This document shows positions 45,901 to 56,862 of a stretch of 64,000 nt of DNA, one piece after another. The notes below the pieces were generated by a model that had not been told where the DNA came from, searched no databases, and saw only the letters and a program-made list of their open reading frames with translations. The translations under genes and the position numbers were made by a program. The DNA comes from Margaritispora aquatica (lineage: Eukaryota; Ascomycota; Leotiomycetes; Helotiales; Discinellaceae), in contig VJWN01000014.1 of NCBI GenBank assembly GCA_007644065.1, forward strand, positions 682,001 to 746,000. Reading direction: 5' to 3'. How positions within the stretch are numbered: the first letter of the stretch is position 1; the number at the start of each line of letters is the position of its first letter.

Positions 45901-48900
45901 GGCTCACCTTCTGGAGTGAGGAGGTCAGCAAGCCAATGCAAACTGGGTGAGGCCCAACTTCAACGACAAATGACTGATCCTGGATAAGCCCTTGCTCCTC
46001 GCATGCACGCGCCGCGTCAAGGAAAGCAACTGGCTCTCGAGTGTGCCGACGTAGGTATTGAGCGTTGAAGACGCCATCCTCGCCTGGCTGCACAATCCGG
46101 CCAAGCAAAGTAGACGCCACTGCAATAGTAGGAGTTTGGAAGGTCACACGCTCGGCGGCCGCCTCGAGATCATCTAGCAGAGGATCCATCTGGCGCGTAT
46201 GGAATGCAAACTGGACGCGCAGCCGAGTAGTGGTCACGCTTGCGTCGTCCGACTTAAGATAGCTTTCCAATGCCTCAATGGCAGCGACGGGACCGCCAAC
46301 GACAGTACTTGAAGGCCCATTGATACAAGTCACTTCGCATCCAGCTGTGGCGGCCGAATCACGCAGGCGCCAGTGGACGGTGCTCACAGGAAGTCCAACA
46401 GCCAGCATGCCGGCCTCGGCTGGCACGCATCTGGTGAAGATGAGCGATGCACGCTCACACGCCATAGCGAGTGCATCTCCCACGGATAGCACTCCGGCAA
46501 CACAGAGTGCTGCGTACTCGCCTAGGCTGTGACCGACGAGCAGTGTCGGGCGCACGCCGAGCGACTGCCAGTATTGAGAGAGAGCAATCTCGAGGGCAAC
46601 AGTGGCCACCTGCATATCACGCTCAGCGGATTCTGAGATAGTATCTTGTCCCGACGCCCGGATCACGTCAATGAACTGGCAGTCCAAGCCCTGAGCATCA
46701 CAGAGGTTCTGATACGAGTCGAGAAGCCTTTTGAACGTAGGCGATGTGTGATATAGCATGCCGCCCATGCCCATATGCTGGCTCCCCTGTCCTGTGAAGA
46801 CGAAGACTACTGATGATGCTGGCTCCGAGGCCTCGTCCTTGCCAGCTGCAGATTGCTGCTGCAACTGACGCAGGAGGTCATCGGTTGACTGAGCCACGTA
46901 CGCTTCCCGGTGGATGTGGTGCATCCGACGGGCCGTTGTTGTGTAGGCCAGATCGGCTAGCACTGTGCCTGGATGTTGTTTCAAGTACTCATAGAGATGG
47001 CTTCTGTTGGCTTCTTGAGAAGCCACGGTGCGGCCAGATACAACAACAACATGGTGCGATCGCTTATCGGGGTCAGACGGCGGCGATCGCACGGCAAAGG
47101 ATGGCGTGTCATGCAACAATAAGCTCACGTTGCCACCAGCAGCATCGAAATTGTTGACTAGGACGTAGCGAGGAGTTGTGCCATTACGTGTCCAGGCCTG
47201 ACCGTTGGCAAGCTGTATATCAGTGCCCAAGATAGGCTTCAGGTACGGGTTAAGGGTAAATGGTTGGCCGGGCTGAGGGGGGATGGTGTTGTGGTGCAGC
47301 ATGAGAATCGTCTTGATCAGCGAGATAACGCCAGCTGCAGCTTCACTGTGGCCGATGCTGGCCTTGATGGCGCCGACAACAAGTGGCTGCTTGCGCCGAG
47401 GGCCAGAAGGGGGTGCAAAGACACTCTGCACCGCGTGCATCTCAACCTTATCGCCGGCTTGCGTTCCTGTGCCGTGCATCTCGATGGCACTAACATCTTG
47501 CGGACGCACTGCAGCTTGGCGCAGCACGCGACGATATAGAGCTGCTTGTGCTTGCTCCCCAGGGTACGTGATGGATGCAGCGCCGGCATTGCAGTTGCGG
47601 GCTGCGCCAGCTACAACGGCAAGGATATTGTCCTTAGATCGGACAGCATCAGCTACGCGCTTCAGCACGACGACGGCAGCGCCCTCACCTCTACAGTAGC
47701 CATCGGCGGCATCTGAGTAGGTCTTGCAGGCACCCGTAGGCGAAAGGAACCCTCCCTGGCTCAGGCCGGCAAACCACTCGGGGGCGTTGAGCAGCGTGCC
47801 ACCACCCACAACTGCAGCGTCGCATTCGCCCGAGGCGAGAGCCTCGCGTGCTAGGCAGAGGGCCGTAGCACTGGAGGAGCAGCCTGTGTCAATACTATAA
47901 AAGCCGCCAGCCCACTGGAAGAAGTGTCCAATGCGGCCAGGGGCGAAACTGCGGTTGACTGCCGGTAAGAAGTGTGTGTCGATGCCCTGCTGTTCGTTGA
48001 TCGTCTTCCAGTCGTCCACCGTCTGACCAAAGTACGTAGCGATCCGTGGCGGATGTTGTTTGTTGTCGGTGGGCGAGTAGCCAGCCATCTCTAGGGCTTC
48101 ATACGTCGTCATAAGAAGCATGCGCTGCACTGGGTCCATTTGGAGAGCCTCTCGCGGCGAGATATTGAATAGCCGATGGTCAAACTCTCCTGGCTTCTTG
48201 ATGAAGCATCCGTGGCGGGCGAGGAGAGCATTGTGAGTACGGCGAGATGGATCGTAAAAATCGTCGACGCAGAAGCGTGAAGGGGGAATCACCTTATCTG
48301 CTGTCGTCCCGGCGTTGAGCAGCTCCCAGAGCTCATCTAGTGTGTCGCTTTCAGGGAAGCGTCCCGACATTCCAACAACAGCGATATCGTGTCGGTTGAC
48401 GCTGTCGATATCGTTACCAAAAGGCTTGGGTGTTGGCTCATACACACCAACAGAGACGCTTTGGCCGTGTTGCTCCAAAATGCTACTGACTTTGGATGCA
48501 TCCCAGGTCGACCCAACTGTCGTGAGAACGACTTCCTCGTTACCCTTTTTTTGAAGTGTTGTTGCTACTGCCCGAAATGCGTCTTCGACTTGAGCCGGCT
48601 TATGCCCAATATCCGCCACCACGACGCGCAATGTCTCTTTCAATGTTTTGGCAGGGAGCGAGTCGGTTACAGAGTGCGCTGAGTATAATGGCCTCTGGAC
48701 GGTGGCTGTATTGAGCGCTGGAGAAGTGCCCACTATTTGGGCGTTGTCTAATGATGGAAGATGAGGACAGAACATCAGGCATCGAGCTGGTGCAGCAAGG
48801 GATGTCACGGCTTGGGCAAGTGCCCAAGTCTGACTCTGTGAAAGGGTATCGAGGGTTGAGGGCGGTCCGGCGATGACGATGCCCTCAGGTAAGATTTGAC

Positions 48901-49569
48901 CGATGTATGCGCGTTTGAGTGGTCGTAGTGTAGCATTGACATTTGCTAGTTGCTGCTCGACTTCCTGCTGATCAACACCCGAAATGATGCGCGCCCATGT
49001 GCCTTCAGAATCTTCAATATCCCTGCTTGTCCGTTGCAAGGCAACAGCTAAGCGGAAAGCAATAGCAATGCTTTCCAAGCCCAGTGTGATGACAGTATCG
49101 GAAGTTGTTGCTGTCGAAGCAACAGCCGCCGCAATCAAGCCAATACCAAATCCAACAGAAGACAAGTTGTCTATTTGTTTGGCTGATAAAATGGAAGTGT
49201 GGTCCTCAGAAAATCTACTAAACAGTTAGCTTCTACTGCACTGCAACTAGAGCTGCTTCGACTCCGATTCTGAGAAACTTGCATTAAGAGCTGGCCAATT
49301 TGAACCGTGGTCAAGAGGACAGTTTCGGCCACCACACTAGAGTGCTTAACGTGTTGCTCGGCGAGCTCCACGAGATCCTCAAACTCGCTAATGCTCGCAC
49401 GCTCGCGGCCAGTCAAAGCAGCAGCTTCTCTATGCACAACATGCGATGCTTCGTCCAGCAGAGTGCGGAGCTGAGGACGATTCCTGGCTCGTACACTCAA
49501 GTCGTGTATCGCTCCGAGTAAGTCTATATGTTCATGTGGGAAGAGGAGGATGTGGTTAGGGTAAGACAT
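42915..49569 (-). CDS. orsA-like: non-reducing polyketide synthase, orsellinic acid synthase-like (SAT-KS-AT-PT-ACP-ACP-TE)
   Basis: Three exons, complement(join(42915..43003,43066..49204,49279..49569)), 2172 residues. SAT domain at about 1-360, with GFGIG at 115-119 where GXCXG is usual. KS has its active Cys539 in DTGCSSSA, plus EMHGTGTQAGD and SIGHSEAAAG. AT has Ser990 in GHSLGEYAAL. PT has His1324 (GGHVVDG) and Asp1517 (FAIDALVH). ACP1 Ser1698 is in GVDSQMS and ACP2 Ser1804 in GMDSMLS. The TE has Ser1974 (GGWSAGS) and His2145 (DGDHFSMM). The TE histidine lies in the last, 89-bp exon, after an intron starting GTCGGT; reading through that intron would delete it. The donor of intron 1 (GTTTCT) is weak. 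Domain order, tandem ACPs and neighbours match OrsA-type enzymes making orsellinic acid from acetate units, or depside-forming relatives. Cytosolic. Divergent from the SnoaL-like gene. Confidence 0.92.
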
Positions 49570-50200
49570 GTTGAAGTCAAGACTCTCCTAGCCTTAGGAG
49601 AAAGTTGATGAAACTGTTCTTCTCCTTGTTGATGAAGTTTTCAACTGTAAACAAGAGGCATACTTGTATCTATATTATATAGTATATAGTCACTCATACG
49701 GCAAACTAGATATGGCTGATAAGGTAGGCAAGCAATGTACAGTGAACTCAACCATGCCTTCCAAATTGAAAACATAAGGCTGATCCGAGGCTGTGTGTAA
49801 CACCATGTGTTAGAGCCGCTTATGATTATCCGTAATATAAGCATGCAGCAGAATATAATGGTCGCAAATAAGCGTGCAGCGACAAGAACCACAATCCCGT
49901 CTAATGCCTTCAAACGGACTCTCCATCGTAGAAGTACGGCGCATAGCGCCGACTTGGCGATACATCTCATGCAGGGCATGCGGTATGCTACATGAGGGAA
50001 GGGAATAACTTACACCATGATTACAGGATGATATTTAGCCTCACGTATCGGTGTAACGGCCGAGCACTTAGTCAACTTTAGCGGATTATCTGACAGTAGC
50101 TATCTATCATCAACAGCCTCATCTCGACTTTGTTGTCCTCAACATCTTTGTCCCTATCGTTCAGAACATCATCGCTCTACTTTAATCAAACTTCGTTACC
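49570..50200. promoter_or_regulatory. bidirectional promoter of PKS and SnoaL-like gene
   Basis: A 631-bp gap between two divergent start codons, so both promoters lie here. A TATA-rich tract (about 49664-49690) sits about 100 bp upstream of the PKS start. Three CGG/CCG triplets cluster at 50049-50062 (CGG-N5-CGG immediately followed by CCG), the kind of spacing bound by Zn2Cys6 regulators. Binding by the regulator at 40.4 kb is inference. Confidence 0.6.
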
Positions 50201-50918
50201 ATGGCGACTCTAACCGCAGATATTGCTGAGATTGCACATATTCTCAAACGGGAGCGCTACCATCGCGACACTGCCCAGTGGGATTTGTGTCGTGCCGCCT
50301 TCCACCCCGACGCCTCCAAAACATATGTCAATGTTGCCTGGTCTGTGCCAGTCCTTGGTTCTTTTTCTCTCGTCATTTTGAAGCCAATTTGCTCATGAAG
50401 TTGATATTAGGTACGAGGGTGACGTGGACAATTTTCTACAGCAGTCGGCTAAGATCCACCGAGGCAAGGTCAACATCCTCCACTCGTCCTTTGATCCTGT
50501 GGAGATCTATGTCCGCGGTCAACACGCCACCAGTGAGGCCTTCTGCCTTATCACCAGTTCGCTGACGTTGGATGGCGTGGACTACGTGCTCTCATCTTAC
50601 ATGCGTCTTCTCACTCGCCTAGCGAAGGTGTCCGAGTTGGGCCAGTGGCGCATGCTGAGCCTGGAATCGATCTACATACGCGACCACCTTGTCACCGCAT
50701 TTCCCGGATCGGGACCGGGCGCTCTCACCATGAGCGAGGAGGTGCAGGCCTATCCCAAAGCATATCGACACTTGGCGCTGGTGATGAAATATCGAGGCTT
50801 GAAGCCACAGCCTGATCTTCCCCATGAGGATGATCAGCAAGGTGTGCGCCGGTTGTTGGATCGAAATCGTGCTTTTCTGGAGGGTGCAGAGGAGGGACTT
50901 GGAGGGAGTAATTCGTAG
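50201..50918 (+). CDS. SnoaL-like (NTF2-fold) protein of the PKS cluster
   Basis: Two exons, join(50201..50340,50411..50918), 215 residues; the intron starts GTCTGT and ends ATTAG, splitting a Trp codon (W-YEGDVDNF). The N-terminus AHILKRERYHRDTAQWDLCRAAFHPDA fits the start of SnoaL-like domains, where a helix is followed by a W-x-x-CRxxFHPDA segment. VNILHSSFDPVEIYVRGQHATSEAFCLITS gives the curved-sheet strands. No signal peptide. The fold houses cyclases, dehydratases and hydroxylases acting on polyketides, and also many non-enzymes. It does not resemble DHN-melanin scytalone dehydratase beyond the fold. It shares a promoter region with the PKS, so co-regulation is likely. Its role (cyclisation, dehydration or tailoring of an orsellinate-derived phenol) is not known to me, and it is absent from the A. 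nidulans ors set I know. Confidence 0.85.
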
Positions 50919-52085
50919 GACTGGTGGTGGTGTCCTACCTTGACCGGTGTCTACATGCAATAATATTCACACAAGATTGCACAGCTATTCCTCCACCTGT
51001 TGATCCCCACCATGTGTGCTGCTGTCGTCTCGTCTTCTCACGGCGGCTGAATAAGTCTCTGGCTCTATTGATCCAGGTGCAGCAAGACGAATCCTTTGCT
51101 CTGGCAGTTGCAGTTGCGTTTGCAGCATATCCAACCCCCTACCACGAGGCGATAACCCCACTTGGGTGGATGCTATTCTCGACACGTGCGGGGGTTGTCG
51201 TAGGTTTTTGGCCTTGCCTAAGTAAGGGTCGTCCTGGCAATCACAAGAAGCTAGAGGACCTAGTGTAACGGTCTTCAGGGTTCTATTCCTATTTTGAGTT
51301 GAGTACGAAGCTCCTAAAATAATAAGACTAATAAAACTCTCTACTCGGTTATATACCTAGAACCTTCGTATACTGTATACTGTGCTAGCTCTACTAGCTG
51401 GCTAGGTAAGGTAGCTGGTGAGTAGGCTAGCATGACTACGCCTAGTCATGTTGATTCCCCTAGATTGTTCCTTCGGCTGTTAACACTACGCCACCGGTTA
51501 TACTGTATAATAAGGTAACCCTTCGGTGCTATGTCTGCTTCGTAGGGCTGGGTCTAACCACACCAATCGTAACCGTACCACCTTGGGAGAGGGGAGGGAA
51601 CCCTTGCGTGCTTGTACTAGTCCTATTAGGTAAGATCTTATTCCTTTACTCGAAGGTGCTTTTTATTTCTATTAACATTTGCAATACAATTACATAACTG
51701 TACATGGCTTTCACATGGCTGTAAAAGGTACGTTAACGTTTTTTGCTGTGAATCGGCCCATAGAGATATAGCCTGATGGAGTTTCGGTCCGGTCCGTAGG
51801 GGACGAACGCCACGATAACCGCCACCCTACCCTGTTGGATGCCACTCTCCGAACACTTACAGTAGGAGTACTTAAAGGGTGGGAGGTGGGTGGTGGGTGG
51901 TGGGTTGTGGCATACGAGATAGAACATGGGATGTGGCACAGCATCCAACATTCAACAGCTCAAGACGCATATGGAGGTGGAGATAGACATGCGCTGACTG
52001 CAGAAAGGTTAAATTTTACGAGCTACCCCCCCCCTCCCCCCCTTACATACAATATCTTCCTATATCTATATTCCTCTAACTGTAA
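50919..52085. other. intergenic with a probable mutated repeat remnant
   Basis: About 1.17 kb between the SnoaL-like and amidohydrolase genes, whose 3' ends converge here. The middle (about 51,255-51,700) is unusual and is listed separately. A C-rich tract (about 52,024-52,042) lies near the right end. No gene supported. Confidence 0.45.
51255..51700. mobile_element. possible RIP-mutated LTR or other transposon remnant
   Basis: Dense CTAG and TAG/CTA words (at least seven CTAG in about 280 bp), no open frame, and an abrupt base-composition change against both flanks. It starts near TGTAACGGTC and ends near AATTACA, so TG...CA borders are possible. I found no convincing target-site duplication. 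Not identified to any element family. Confidence 0.3.
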
Positions 52086-53194
52086 TCAGACCGGTCCGAG
52101 CCCTGTCCCGTAATGGCTGTGGCCCGAAGCGCTTCCGTGCCGAACCTTAACCTTCACCTTGAGCAATTCCTCCGCATTACGATATGCTATCATCTCCAGC
52201 TGCTCAGTGTTGAGCATCCCACTCTTCTCTAGCTGCTGGAACCATTCCAGGCCTCTCTCATTTGACTCGAACGGATAGTCTACACTGTACATGATATGCT
52301 CCACTCGCGTATTCTCCAATATGCACTTGAGGGGCGCCAGGCTCCACGACCCAGACGTGGTGATCCATATGTTCTCATCCCAGACCTGACGAAGTGGACG
52401 CTCTCGAGTGCCCCAGCCGGCCCAGCGGGTGCTCATGTCGATGCACCGCTCCAGCATGAACGGCAGCATCTCGCCCATGTGGCCGATGACAATCTTCAAC
52501 TTAGGGAAGCGGTCAAACACTCCCGCAGCGAACAGCTTCAACACATGCAGGCCAACATCACTATGCCATCCCCAGCCGGCTGCACCAAGGCTCACAGCCA
52601 CCGGCTCGGCGTACTCACCTTTGAATTGCTCGGCCATCACGGCTGATGGCCACGTCGGATGCAGGTAGATGGGCACGTCCAGGTCACTGGCCTTCGCCCA
52701 CAGGATGTCATATGCTGCGGAATCAAAGTGCGTCCCGTTGGCATGGTTGTCGATCAAGGCTCCGACAAAGTTGAGCATCGACACGCTTCGTTCAAGCTCG
52801 CGAGCGGACTCGACTGGGTTCGAAACTGGCAGGACGGCCAAGGCAGCGAAGCGATGGCTCTGGTTGCTTTGCGCGATGCCAGCAGCGAGCTCGTCGTTGC
52901 CTTTCTGACAGCTTTCCACACTGGGGCCACCTGTGAAGATCCCGCTTAGCCAACATTGAATTAAATTACAAGTGTAGAATCGGGGAGTCTCCTACCAGGG
53001 GTGAAGGCATGTGAAATTACTTGAAGAGAAATGTGGCCGCGATCCATGGCGGCGAGGCGTCCGTCTCCGAGATCAAGCAGTTGCTCCGAGAGACCAGGCA
53101 CGGCCTTCAACGTACGCTGGAACTTTTCGCCAATGGACGAGAAGATGGCATTGGAGTAGTAGTGCTCCTCGAGGGCAAGGAGTGGCGGCGTCAT
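52086..53194 (-). CDS. orsB-like: amidohydrolase-2 (ACMSD-like) family protein, probable aromatic acid decarboxylase
   Basis: Two exons, complement(join(52086..52930,52996..53194)), 347 residues; the intron starts GTAGGA and ends TTCACAG, joining SHAFTPG to GPSVESCQK. An upstream in-frame start at 53260 would add 22 residues; I chose ATG 53194 (MTPPLLALEEHYYSN), which fits the family. Metal-site residues of the ACMSD group are visible: Glu/His in LEEHYY, His in PIYLHPTWPS, His in VIGHMGEMLPF and Asp in YSVDYPFES. Members include 6-methylsalicylate, gamma-resorcylate and OrsB-type decarboxylases, which use one divalent metal (usually Zn or Mn) to remove CO2 from salicylate-like acids. Here it most likely decarboxylates the PKS product (orsellinate to orcinol). 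The gene is divergent from the tyrosinase and the neighbour of the SnoaL-like gene. Cytosolic; no signal peptide. Confidence 0.9.
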
Positions 53195-53737
53195 TTCTGC
53201 CTGCTGAAATTTTTTGCCAGTAGATAATTCTTCTTGGAGATGATGACGGAGACCGATCACATCATACGTTTATAGTCGGTTCACAGTCGGTTATTTATCG
53301 TGAAGAAGACGTGTTGATACTCAAACCAGTACGGGCATGATCTCTCCGCGGCTAAGTTCTAGCTGAACTTTGCCCTCATGTCATTCATGATATAAGATAA
53401 CCGTGCATATTGCCTAATTGCATAATTGTAGCGACCTGCAGTAAGGCATAAGCATGATAATCATCTACAGGTTGCAGAGTAATGCTGTCGCTTATCAGCT
53501 TACATGCATTGGATTTTGAATAAGCCTTTTTCCTCAAACCAATTAATGGAAGCACTCTCTTTGCTTTTGCCTTAAGCATGCATTGAACTCGCAGCATCCT
53601 AATTTAATTTCAGTAATGTCAGCTTCAGCCTCCCATAATGCTGGTCTACCTACTTGTATACTTATACCTGCCTTGGGCCCTATGCAGGACTCAAAAGTTG
53701 TCAAACACTTGCACAGTGTGAACATTACCATTGCATC
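53195..53737. promoter_or_regulatory. bidirectional promoter of amidohydrolase and tyrosinase
   Basis: A 543-bp gap between divergent starts. It contains an exact direct repeat of AGTCGGTT at 53274-53281 and 53285-53292, 11 bp apart. It has no supported ORF; those predicted run in several frames over AT-rich sequence. Confidence 0.55.
53274..53292. promoter_or_regulatory. candidate regulator-binding direct repeat, AGTCGGTT x2
   Basis: Two identical 8-mers one helical turn apart, giving a CGG-N8-CGG arrangement upstream of two cluster genes. Such CGG pairs are typical Zn2Cys6 sites. Binding is inferred, not shown. Confidence 0.4.
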
Positions 53738-55141
53738 ATGCCGCGTTTCTTCTTTTTTCTGGCGGCGTTTGCCATAATCTTCTTAGGGTTGACGTCGGCC
53801 GACGACTCGTTTCTCATGAAGAAACTGGTGAAAAACTACCAACGCAATACACTTAAGCGACTGCCAGAGACTGGCGCCTGCACCGCAAAGAACATAGTCG
53901 TGCGCAAAGAATGGTACCCATCTCACCTCTGGCAACAGCATTGCGCAGTCAGTGTACTGACTCTCTTTCCTAAATCGCAGGGGCAGCCTAAGCAGGTCGG
54001 ACCGTCTGGACTACATCAAAGCTGTTAAATGCCTGACTTCCCTGCCATCCAAGATCGATCCAGCCAAGGCGCCAGGTGCTCGTTCGCGATACGATGATTT
54101 CCAAGCTGGGCACATCATCCAGACTACGCTCGTCCATGGTACAGGATCCTTCTTCGCTTGGCATCGTCACCTGCTCTGGCTCTACGAAACCGCCCTCCGC
54201 CAGGAATGCGGCTACTCTGGAACCCAACCATACTGGGACTGGTCCAAGTACGGCAACAAACCTCTCTCCGAAAACCCTTTGATTGACGGGTCGGCCACGT
54301 CCATGTCGGGCAATGGCAAGTATATTCCTGGGCGCAACGGAACGCTTCAGCCCTTCCCCATCCCCCTCGAGAATCCTCCCGCGCTCTACTGTCCCGCAGG
54401 CACCGGCGGCGGCTACATCTACAGTGGCCCGTTTGTGGACTGGAAGTTGAACCTGGGCCCGGTGGTCAACAATGTTGTGACCAACGGCCAGCACGTCAAC
54501 CCCAATCCCCGCAAAGACGGCCTGGGATACAATCCCCGCCGCCTGATCCGTGACTTCAACAATACTCTCCTCCAGGACAACACCTATGCGCTCATCAACA
54601 ACATGCTCGTCAACATGACCAGTAAGGCTTCACACCTCCCCAGCGTTCCGCGTTGAGTTATTGACAACAAGCTAACCCCGTAACCCCAGCCATCCACGAA
54701 TTCCATCCGTATTTCTTCCAGTTCCCACATACCGCGGGCCACCTGTTCATCTCAGGCTATGACAACGATCTCTTCAGCTCCCCGGGCGATCCCCTGTTCT
54801 TCTTCCATCACGCTCAGGTGGACCGCTTGTGGTCCATCTGGCAAGGATTGGACTTTGCAACCAGGGAATACGCCTTGGATGGGACGTTGACCATCTTGAA
54901 CCGTACGTAGCTTCATTCATGCATATCATCGCTTTCCTCAGTTCCGGTTTCCGTCCGGACCCAACTCCCAAGGGTCATCCTCTTTTCTCCAAAACAAGTA
55001 GCTAACGCAAAGCAACATGCAGTTCCCCCAAGTCGAGATGCGACGCTCGACGATGTGATGAGTTTCGAGTTCGCCCCGAGTATTGCAATCAAGGAGAGAA
55101 TGAGCCCCACCACCAATGGTCTCTGCTATATGTATGACTAA
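53738..55141 (+). CDS. orsC-like: secreted tyrosinase (polyphenol oxidase, OrsC-like)
   Basis: Four exons, join(53738..53913,53981..54621,54690..54902,55023..55141), phases consistent, 382 residues. The first residues (MPRFFFFLAAFAIIFLGLTSA) form a signal peptide, so the enzyme is secreted or vesicular. CuA ligands lie in QAGHIIQTTLVHGTGSFFAW and FAWHRHLLWLYE, CuB ligands in HTAGHLFISGYDND and FFFHHAQVDRLWSIWQ. Both dinuclear-copper motifs are complete. The short form ends soon after CuB and lacks the long C-terminal lid of melanin tyrosinases, as in small secreted fungal tyrosinase-like oxidases. In the ors context such an enzyme would oxidise orcinol-type phenols and couple them to diphenyl ethers or quinones. 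It is divergent from the decarboxylase. The start ATG is the first in the frame and precedes a good signal peptide. Confidence 0.92.
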
Positions 55142-55897
55142 GTAAGGTAGATGTCAAGACGAGCATGACAGGCGATGTGGATTGCTGGAGAATCTTATGC
55201 ACTCACACAAGGCACCTATATACAGTAATCTTACCAAACGCGAATAGAATGATCATAAAGAGCGGGCCAGCTCGTGTGAAGTGTGGACTGCATGCCCTAG
55301 ATTCTAGATTCGAATCATTATGCTGCTGAGGTAGTGTACCTTGGACACTGTATATTTGACCTTGACCCATGACACCAGAAGATGAATATAAGCGAGCCTT
55401 CATGAATAGATAAATATATAAACATTCAAATCCATTGGCCTCACCAAGAACAAAAAACTGAACCTTTTTCTTTTCCTTTTCTTTTTCTTTTGCATCGCAA
55501 TAGCAATGCTGTAAATATTACCTGACTTGACTCATTGCCCCCTGGAAGTCCAGGATTACCGTTATCATGCCTGCCTGCCTTTGGGCGTCAACGTCATCGC
55601 ATGCATCCTGTTGTGAGACTACCTACACCAGAGATCTTAGCTGTCTCGCCTAGAGCTCCCCTTGTACTGCGGTCTTCTTTTTTTTTTGGTAGCAAGCACC
55701 TACTAATCATCTTCACGGACCGGGGATCAAACAATTGGAACATTTCAATTCTAATTCTAATCAGGGTGTATTTCTCTTCTTTCGTGTCTATTCTATAGTG
55801 TCTCGTCTAAGGTTTATATTGAATCAGCAAGCGCCAGCGTGTCCCCACCCAGACCCCAACCCCCCAAACCCATCAACCCCCCCAACACTATCGGCGC
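55142..55897. other. 3' space between tyrosinase and bZIP-like gene
   Basis: About 750 bp. The 3' ends of both genes face it. A pyrimidine tract (about 55,460-55,495) and a T run (about 55,677-55,688) are seen. No supported gene. Confidence 0.45.
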
Positions 55898-56862
55898 TCA
55901 ATCACTCCACTCATCCAGATCGCTCCCAATTGGCCCCTCATAATCCTCCTCATCCATAAGAGTGTGCACCTTGTGATATATACGCTTCATGGCAGCGAGA
56001 TAGCATTTGACCTTATCGTCGCGTTTCAAGAAACCCGCCTTGACTCCGATCCTATAGAGCAACTGAACGTCCCGGATTGTCTCTTCCGCCGTGGAGGCTG
56101 TTTCGACGTCTCTGTACGGAGCGTGAGCGTTGCAGAGGGCTGACTGGTCGACCGCGGCGCTGCCCTGTTTCGGGAGTCAGAAACTAAACTAAACTATGCT
56201 TGCAAAGAAGGCTTGGGCAAGGCATTACTGGCTCCTTACAGCAGAACTACTGGAGGGCAGGGCCGGGCGGCATGTCCCGGCGGATGGAAAATGTGGCAAT
56301 TGCCCTCGGATCCGTGGGGATGGGCATGTGATCGACTCCGGTGAGGCATAGATTGGAGCCTCGTCTTCTAAGCCATTCAGACAACCACCGTTGGTCGAGC
56401 CTTCTCTTGACACTTCGCCGTTCTGGCTGTGAGTCGATGCGTAGCACTTGTCTTGCTGCTGCAGCGGGAAGTTGAAGTCTATCGGTGGCCAGGAGGAGAT
56501 GTGAGAATCGAGATGACCAGCCAGCTGATCCTGAACCCAGTTGGTGTATTGGACACAGTAACCATTGACATGCTGCGAGTCCGGCGAGCCTTTCGATTGA
56601 GGCGGGGACTGTGTCTCTAAGATGGGCGGCGCATCATCCGCTCTCGATGGCATATCTTGTGGCATTATTCTGTTATCGCCATTCGCTTGTCTATATCGCT
56701 CTCCTAAAGAGAAGTAATTCAGCAAGGGTCATTCATCCATCCCCGTCTCTGGGACTTGTCCACTTTGTGGTGTTACATACTCCAACGTCTCTGAGATTCG
56801 CGATTTTGACGCCGCCGTCGGTCACGGGAAGCTTCTTGTTGAGGAGGAGTGGGCATGTTCAT
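55898..56862 (-). CDS. bZIP-like transcriptional regulator
   Basis: Three exons, complement(join(55898..56164,56240..56703,56781..56862)), phases consistent, 270 residues. Exon 1 gives MNMPTPPQQEASRDRRRRQN and continues RESQRRWR; exon 2 adds ERYRQANGDNR. Together this is the basic region of a fungal bZIP (R-x-Q-N-R-x-S-Q-R-R-x-R-E-R, Asn20 and Arg28 in N-x7-R spacing). No clear leucine zipper follows, so DNA binding as a classic dimer is uncertain. Exon 3 has no ATG, is not apparent as an ORF, and reads DVQLLYRIGVKAGFLKRDDK and AAMKRIYHKVHTLMDEEDY, a folded-looking helical block, ending DEWSD. I have seen similar short bZIP-plus-C-terminal-block proteins in fungi but know no function. The gene lies 0.75 kb from the tyrosinase and is a plausible second regulator at the cluster edge. 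Confidence 0.78.

Noticed and set aside
50201..50918. Scytalone dehydratase (DHN melanin pathway) for the SnoaL-like gene
   Set aside because: Only the fold class matches; the conserved sequence blocks of scytalone dehydratases are absent, and the neighbours point to an ors-like rather than a melanin cluster.
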